A stretch of DNA of 33,721 nucleotides from Mycolicibacterium austroafricanum (GTDB taxonomy: Bacteria > Actinomycetota > Actinomycetes > Mycobacteriales > Mycobacteriaceae): assembly GCF_902705885.1 (NCBI RefSeq), contig NZ_CACSIP010000003.1, positions 50 through 33,770 of the forward strand, given 5' to 3'. The translations under genes were made by a program, and so were the position numbers. Position 1 is the first letter of the stretch. The number at the start of each line of letters is the position of its first letter. Below the pieces are notes generated by a model. It did no database searches. It saw nothing but the letters and a program-made list of their open reading frames with translations, and was not told where the DNA came from. Positions 30,097-33,721 of the stretch are shown piece by piece.

Positions 30097-30396
30097 ATGG
30101 GCGTGGGGACTCTAGATGTTTTCGATACAGGCTTGCGGACACTGGCTGGGCAGTGCGCGGACGATGCTGCGCGGTTAGCCAGCCAGGTTCCCGGCGCGCC
30201 GGCGGGACCACCAGTGCAGGCAACCTCTGCGGCGGTCAGCGGTCTGTATGCCGCGATCGGGGCGGCAGCTGCGGTGCTGGCGGGCAGAGTCCAGGCCACG
30301 GGCGACAAACTGACTGTTTCCGCGGCTCAGTATGCGAGCGCTGACGAGAACTCTGCGCAAGGCCTGTCAGCGCTAGGTGCGTCGGTGCAGGTGTAG
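30097..30396 (+). CDS. EspC-like type VII secretion small protein
   Basis: A 99-residue, Ala-rich, helical protein resembling EspC and other ESX secretion-associated proteins. It reads LDVFDTGLRTLAGQCADDAARL, a Pro/Gly turn (GAPAGPP), then AVSGLYAAIGAAAAVLAGRV and a last helix ending QYASADENSAQGL. The general type VII secretion signal YxxxD/E is met by Tyr79-x3-Asp83, placed after the helical hairpin as expected. The start is ATG 30097 or, if leaderless, GTG 30103. Its stop is immediately followed by the ATG of the next gene (TAGATG), indicating coupled translation and a likely heterodimeric partner. Confidence 0.72.
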   Translation: MGVGTLDVFDTGLRTLAGQCADDAARLASQVPGAPAGPPVQATSAAVSGLYAAIGAAAAVLAGRVQATGDKLTVSAAQYASADENSAQGLSALGASVQV

Positions 30397-31539
30397 ATGC
30401 CCGCCGCGGGGGGCGCAGGAGCGCCGAGCCTTTCACAGATTCTCGATTGGGACACCGAACATCTTTACGGTGCGGCCACCGATTGGGAGAGCACCGCCGA
30501 GCATTGGGAAGACACCTTCACCAGCGTGCACCGAGGCACGCTGGCACCGGGCGGCACTGTATGGGAAGGAGCTGCCGCGGACGCGGCTCAGGAACGCTCG
30601 TTCGGTGATCTAGTGACGGTCCGCGGCCTGTCCGACGCGTTGCAGGAGGCCGCTGCGGTTGCTCGCCGCGGTGCTGATCAGCTCGACTATCTCAAACGCC
30701 AAGCCGTTGATGCAGTCAACGATGCCCGCGAGGCGGGGTTCACCGTGGGTGAACACCTCTCGGTTACCGACGCCAGGCGGTACGACGGGTTGCGCGTCGG
30801 GCTAGCACGGCAACATGCGGCGACGATCGCTGTCCGAGTCGCTGCACTGAACACCGCCGATAACGAAATCGCTGCCAAAATCGCCACCGTCACAGCACAA
30901 CTGGATCATCACGGCCTCGCTGAACTGCCTGAGGATAGCGCCGTGCGAGCGGTCGACTTCAAGCAAGGACCGCCCGGCCCTTTCCCTGAAAGCCCATGGG
31001 AGTACAACAACGACTACACCACCACCGTGAACGCACGCGGTCCGGACGGCGAGATTATCGACGGGGGAAGCCTTGTCTCCCTTGATGATGTCTGGAATGA
31101 ACTGCACCGCTGCTTCAACTGCAATTTCCCCATTGGCGGCGCGCCGAAAGAGTTCCCCAAAGTCGGAGACCAGATACCGCTTGAAATGAACCTCGCGGGC
31201 GTTAAAGCGGCCAATTTGCCCGTGGAGGTTACACAGATCAACAGGGCCGCAGATGCCATCGACATCGAGTTCGCCACGTTGCCTGGACATGCGGATGGGC
31301 CGGGAAGCACCATCCACTTCCGATGGACTGAGCAGGGCGGTGCCCCGAACCTCGACATCCGTGGCTACATCACCGAAGGCCCCGGTTCCGGCGATAGCCC
31401 GTTTTCGGCCCCTGCCCGCGTCGGTTACACCGCTCTGGCTCAGTTGGTCTGGCAGCCATACATCGACAACGTCGTCACGCACGTTGTCCAGTCAAAGGGG
31501 TACGAAGCACTTCCGTTGAGAGTGATCGGGGGCCACTAA
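30397..31539 (+). CDS. WXG-type putative type VII secreted effector with unknown C-terminal domain
   Basis: A 380-residue protein. Residues 1-170 are helical and begin SLSQILDWDTEHLYGAATDW. Several conserved Trp residues are followed by a WxG-like turn, Trp56-Glu-Gly58, between predicted helices, then ARRGADQLDYLKRQAVDAV and EAGFTVGEHLSVTDAR. This resembles the secretion half of mycobacterial ESX-linked polymorphic proteins. From about 200 on is a separate beta-rich domain with Cys239-x2-Cys242 (HRCFNCNFP), DIEFATLPGHADGPGSTIHF, DIRGYITEGPGSGD and a final helix (YTALAQLVWQPYIDNVV). I do not recognise this domain. The gene context suggests an effector or toxin with its chaperone upstream and a protective membrane protein downstream (inference). 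Confidence 0.7.
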   Translation: MPAAGGAGAPSLSQILDWDTEHLYGAATDWESTAEHWEDTFTSVHRGTLAPGGTVWEGAAADAAQERSFGDLVTVRGLSDALQEAAAVARRGADQLDYLKRQAVDAVNDAREAGFTVGEHLSVTDARRYDGLRVGLARQHAATIAVRVAALNTADNEIAAKIATVTAQLDHHGLAELPEDSAVRAVDFKQGPPGPFPESPWEYNNDYTTTVNARGPDGEIIDGGSLVSLDDVWNELHRCFNCNFPIGGAPKEFPKVGDQIPLEMNLAGVKAANLPVEVTQINRAADAIDIEFATLPGHADGPGSTIHFRWTEQGGAPNLDIRGYITEGPGSGDSPFSAPARVGYTALAQLVWQPYIDNVVTHVVQSKGYEALPLRVIGGH

Positions 31540-31540
31540 C

Positions 31541-31843
31541 ATGACCACGGTGAAGCGCGCCCTATCGACGTCAGGGATGCTGTGTTTAGGCGTCTTGGCA
31601 GCTACGGGCATCTACCTCGCATGCGTGCTGGTGACGTTCATGCTGGGCGGCATGTTCTATTCCATAACGCTCGGCGCGATGGTGGCACCTGTGGTTGCGT
31701 TCGTGATCTTCGCCTACCGATGGACTCGCCGGCGCGCGACGACGGCATGGCCGCTGATGACCGCGATGGTGGTGACCCAAGTCGTGATCGCCGCGGCGGC
31801 TTTCCTAGACAGTCCGTCGACAGCCACGATGTGGTTTCACTGA
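31541..31843 (+). CDS. Three-helix membrane protein, possible immunity partner
   Basis: A 100-residue membrane protein starting 1 bp after the upstream stop codon. Hydrophobic segments lie near residues 11-35, 37-58 and 67-92, and the loop after the second is basic (YRWTRRRATT). No family was recognised. The tight spacing shows it is co-translated with the WXG-type protein, and its position as the last gene of the cassette is typical of immunity or membrane-docking proteins. That role is inferred from position alone. Confidence 0.6.
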   Translation: MTTVKRALSTSGMLCLGVLAATGIYLACVLVTFMLGGMFYSITLGAMVAPVVAFVIFAYRWTRRRATTAWPLMTAMVVTQVVIAAAAFLDSPSTATMWFH

Positions 31844-32129
31844 GCGCCATCATTTTTCTGGGAACGAGACCACGGCGCCAACGCTCCGTTCGCAGGAACG
31901 CTGCCAGCGATGGCGAAACCAGATCAACCGCATACTCGTTTCGCGTACAGGCCCGTGATGGTGCATCCTGCTCAAGGCCGTTGAGCGGCCTATTCGACCA
32001 CGCTGTTGCCGCCAGATACAGCGATAAGCGGATCAAGGGATCTCTGATCTCGCTGGATCGTCTTCGGCCACTACGGGATTGCTCCTCGTCTCCTCGACGC
32101 ATTAGGGCGGCTAATGCGGGTGAGGATCT
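31844..32129. other. Non-coding stretch after the type VII-like cassette
   Basis: No reading frame here has coding-like composition on either strand. The only structure seen is the hairpin at 31975-31991. It could contain remnants of decayed genes, but I could not identify any. Confidence 0.5.
31975..31991 (+). terminator. Hairpin, possible terminator of the cassette
   Basis: AGGCCG, a 5-nt loop, CGGCCT: a 6-bp GC-rich stem about 130 bp beyond the membrane-protein stop, without a T-tract. Confidence 0.3.
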
Positions 32130-32684
32130 ATGGTGGGCACCCATCAGGACGCGCTACGTCAACGCATCGAGTACACCGGTGAATCGTGGCGGGCGTTGTG
32201 CAACGACACGTCGATCGATCACATGGCCTCCATACCCGACGCTCCCGAGGCGACGCAGCGCGAACTCGAATCAGCGGTGTTCACGGCGCTGAATCCGGGT
32301 GACTACTTCCCTCACCCCTACGGTGTGCAGCGCGTCCGGATCCGACCAGGCGGCACGACTGTGCTCCACGTGGACAGCTTGACCAGGAACGGCCACTGGC
32401 GCCGAACTCCGGGGACTGCTGGGGAAGCTGCTGCCCTACGACCTCGACGGCGTCATGCAGGGCGGCGAGCCCGGAGTTCGTGTCCACCACGCGAATGGAT
32501 CCGCCCTTGTGTTGACCACCGTCGGCGGGACGCCGGAGGTACACCTTCTGGCTCATGCCGCGATTGGCAAGCCTGGTTCTGGGCCCGCGCCGACGCCGCG
32601 ATCCGATCGACGATCGACCGCGCGCCGCCGCCTGCGATTCCCCGAATATGTTCGATCATGCCCAGAACCGACCGACCGCGTTGA
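32130..32684 (+). pseudogene. Hypothetical gene with one or two apparent frameshifts
   Basis: ATG 32130, with GAGGA just upstream, begins coding-like sequence: MVGTHQDALRQRIEYTGESW, LESAVFTALNPGDYFPHPYG, VQRVRIRPGGTTVLHVDS. After residue 90 (NGHW, about 32399) this frame becomes Arg-rich and implausible. The +1 frame at once carries coherent sequence: AELRGLLGKLLPYDLDGVMQ, PGVRVHHANGSALVLTTVGG, PEVHLLAHA. Near 32565 the first frame again looks coding (DWQAWFWARADAAIRSTIDR) and runs to a stop at 32684. The simplest reading is one gene broken by two compensating indels. I do not recognise the family. Confidence 0.5.
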
Positions 32685-32720
32685 CTCCGACAAGTCCGCA
32701 CGGGACTTCGGTCCGCGGTC

Positions 32721-33073
32721 TCAAATCTGGCCGGGCATACCCGCGCCGGCTCGCGGCGTCGGCAGCGCGTAGGGACCGCCCGCACATGCCGGTTGGCAGG
32801 CTGGCTGATGCAGGCCGGGTCGAACGGGCTGGTGGGAACGTCGAAAGGTCCTCCCACGCAGGGGGCCGCCTCGGGCATTGCTGGACATCGGGGGTCATCC
32901 GGGTTTGTCGGGAGGTCGGGGTTCTGCAGGGGAACCGGCGCAGCTGCCGAACCCGAGCCGGGCGCCGCGCTCGCCAACGCAGTCGCGCCCGTCACCGCCA
33001 TTCCGGCGAGTGCGACAGCACACGCTGCTCCTGCCACCGCGCCCCGCATGCCGCAAGTAGTCGCCAGCCTCAT
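32721..33073 (-). pseudogene. Small secreted Cys/Pro-rich protein with a 1-bp frameshift
   Basis: ATG 33073 (minus) has GAGGAG 6-7 nt upstream. It begins a Sec signal peptide (MRLATTCGMRGAVAGAACAV, through TALASAAP). The mature part is Pro-rich and reads DPRCPAMPEAAPCVGGPF, then DPACISQPAN. There the frame turns into an Arg-rich tail running on to 32453. Restoring one C near 32791 gives DPACISQPANPACAGGPYAL, which repeats the spacing of the first block exactly (C-x8-C-x-GGP-F/Y) and ends at a TGA at 32721-32723, total 117 residues. The internal repeat is strong evidence that the shift is real or an error in the sequence. Similar small secreted proteins are common in mycobacteria. Confidence 0.65.
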
Positions 33074-33432
33074 CGGTCGCTCCTCACCCCTTGGGGTCCC
33101 GCCTCAGCACCTGGATGGTCGTCAGATCATCGGAGCGTCAGAGCGTCGACGCGGCTTCCTCGCCGAGCAGCCAGACGGTGGCCGGTCGAGATCGTCGACG
33201 GGCCGCCCGGGTCGGCAATGGCACACAAACTCCTTCGAAGTGTGCTGATGAAGAGAGGGATTGGCCGGCATCGTCACCGAAGCCGTCACCGCCGGCGCCG
33301 GCGCCACAGCTGTATACGAGTCGTGGATCCGCGACCAGATAGCCGCTCACATCGCACGGCAACAGCACGAGGACGAGCGACTACTTCCCCTCGATCAGCA
33401 ATTGAAGCGGCTCGCGAGCGAAGAACATGCAG
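33074..33432. other. Stretch with no supported gene
   Basis: A TTG-initiated plus-strand frame from 33261 has a helical-looking segment (ESWIRDQIAAHIARQQHEDE, then LDQQLKRLASEE), but it has no properly spaced ribosome-binding site and then runs antisense to the TetR gene. It may be a gene remnant. Nothing else was found here. Confidence 0.4.
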
Positions 33433-33721
33433 TCATCCCGTCCCGCACCGGACATGGTCTACGGCGGGCCCGATCCACATGCGTAGGAAGCTGCGCAGTT
33501 CTTCAGGCGTCCGACGCGGGTCGCTCGGCGCAATCATCAGGGACTGGATCATGCGCAGAACGAACTCGGTCAGCGAGTCGAGGAGCTTGTCGTCGAAACC
33601 GATTCCAGCCCAATCGAAGCCGGAGTGCTCGAGAAATCCTCTCGTCATCCGGAAGGGGTCGCCCGTGAGCAGCCTTCGACCGAAGAGATCGGCACGCTCG
33701 ATGTCCAGCAGCAACGTGAAG
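33433..33721 (-). CDS. TetR family regulator, C-terminal part (cut by window end)
   Basis: The minus-strand frame enters from the right edge and ends at TGA 33433-33435. The 95 visible residues read FTLLLDIERADLFGRRLLTG, DPFRMTRGFLEHSGFDW, SLTEFVLRMIQSLMIAPSDP, TPEELRSFLRMWIGPAV. This matches the C-terminal ligand-binding/dimerisation domain common in mycobacterial TetR regulators. The N-terminal helix-turn-helix lies outside the window, so DNA binding and completeness cannot be judged. Confidence 0.7.
   Translation of the reverse strand, partial: FTLLLDIERADLFGRRLLTGDPFRMTRGFLEHSGFDWAGIGFDDKLLDSLTEFVLRMIQSLMIAPSDPRRTPEELRSFLRMWIGPAVDHVRCGTG

Noticed and set aside
33261..33668. A 135-codon frame near the right end
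   Set aside because: It begins with TTG without a properly spaced ribosome-binding site. Its second half is antisense to the TetR gene and Arg/Ser-rich; only the first 50 residues look protein-like.

Overview
The window is high-GC DNA from a mycobacterium, most likely a fast-growing Mycolicibacterium-type species. From memory of the M. tuberculosis map, the gene order follows the Rv1406-Rv1440 segment (fmt, fmu/rsmB, rpe, ribD, P55, lprG, ribC, ribBA, ribH, a PH-domain membrane protein, uvrC, rapZ, yvcK, whiA, gap, pgk, tpi, secG, ppc), and the proteins look typically mycobacterial. Species assignment is inference; no database was consulted.

Layout. 1-4574 (+): a LemA protein, then fmt-rsmB-rpe-ribD, tightly packed with 4-bp overlaps at fmt/rsmB and rpe/ribD. 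4580-5149 (-): a PfpI/DJ-1 protein, with a possible 50-aa gene diverging from it at 5320. 5439-7741 (-): the lprG-P55 lipid-export operon. 7876-13359 (+): ribC, a large repeat-rich secreted protein, ribBA, ribH and a PH-domain membrane protein. With ribD this gives a complete set of the dedicated riboflavin genes within 10 kb. 13531-18521 (+): uvrC-rapZ-yvcK-whiA. 18522-19241: a solute-binding-protein-like gene with no export signal. 19350-22421: the glycolytic operon gap-pgk-tpi. 22466-25975: secG, a small membrane protein with no clear start, and ppc. 25979-26353 (-): a coiled-coil protein, divergent from lutABC (26401-29253, +) for lactate oxidation.

From about 29.4 kb to the right end the character changes to accessory DNA. 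It holds a ClpX-type zinc-finger/HTH gene broken across two frames behind a two-hairpin leader, and a three-gene type VII secretion-like cassette: an EspC-like small protein with a YxxxD signal, a 380-aa WXG-type protein with an unrecognised C-terminal domain, and a three-helix membrane protein. After these come two further genes that look frameshifted and the 3' part of a TetR regulator running off the window. All the apparent frameshifts lie in this last 4 kb.

A recurring signal is a TANNNT-like -10 hexamer placed 5-7 nt before a start codon (fmt, rpe, lprG, ribC, uvrC, secG, lutA and, more weakly, the coiled-coil gene and ppc). This indicates many leaderless mRNAs. The most unusual items are the type VII-like cassette, the hairpin leader with its split zinc-finger/HTH gene, the acidic nonapeptide-repeat secreted protein lodged among the riboflavin genes, and the membrane-protein frame after secG that is open and coding-like but lacks a standard start codon at its apparent N-terminus.
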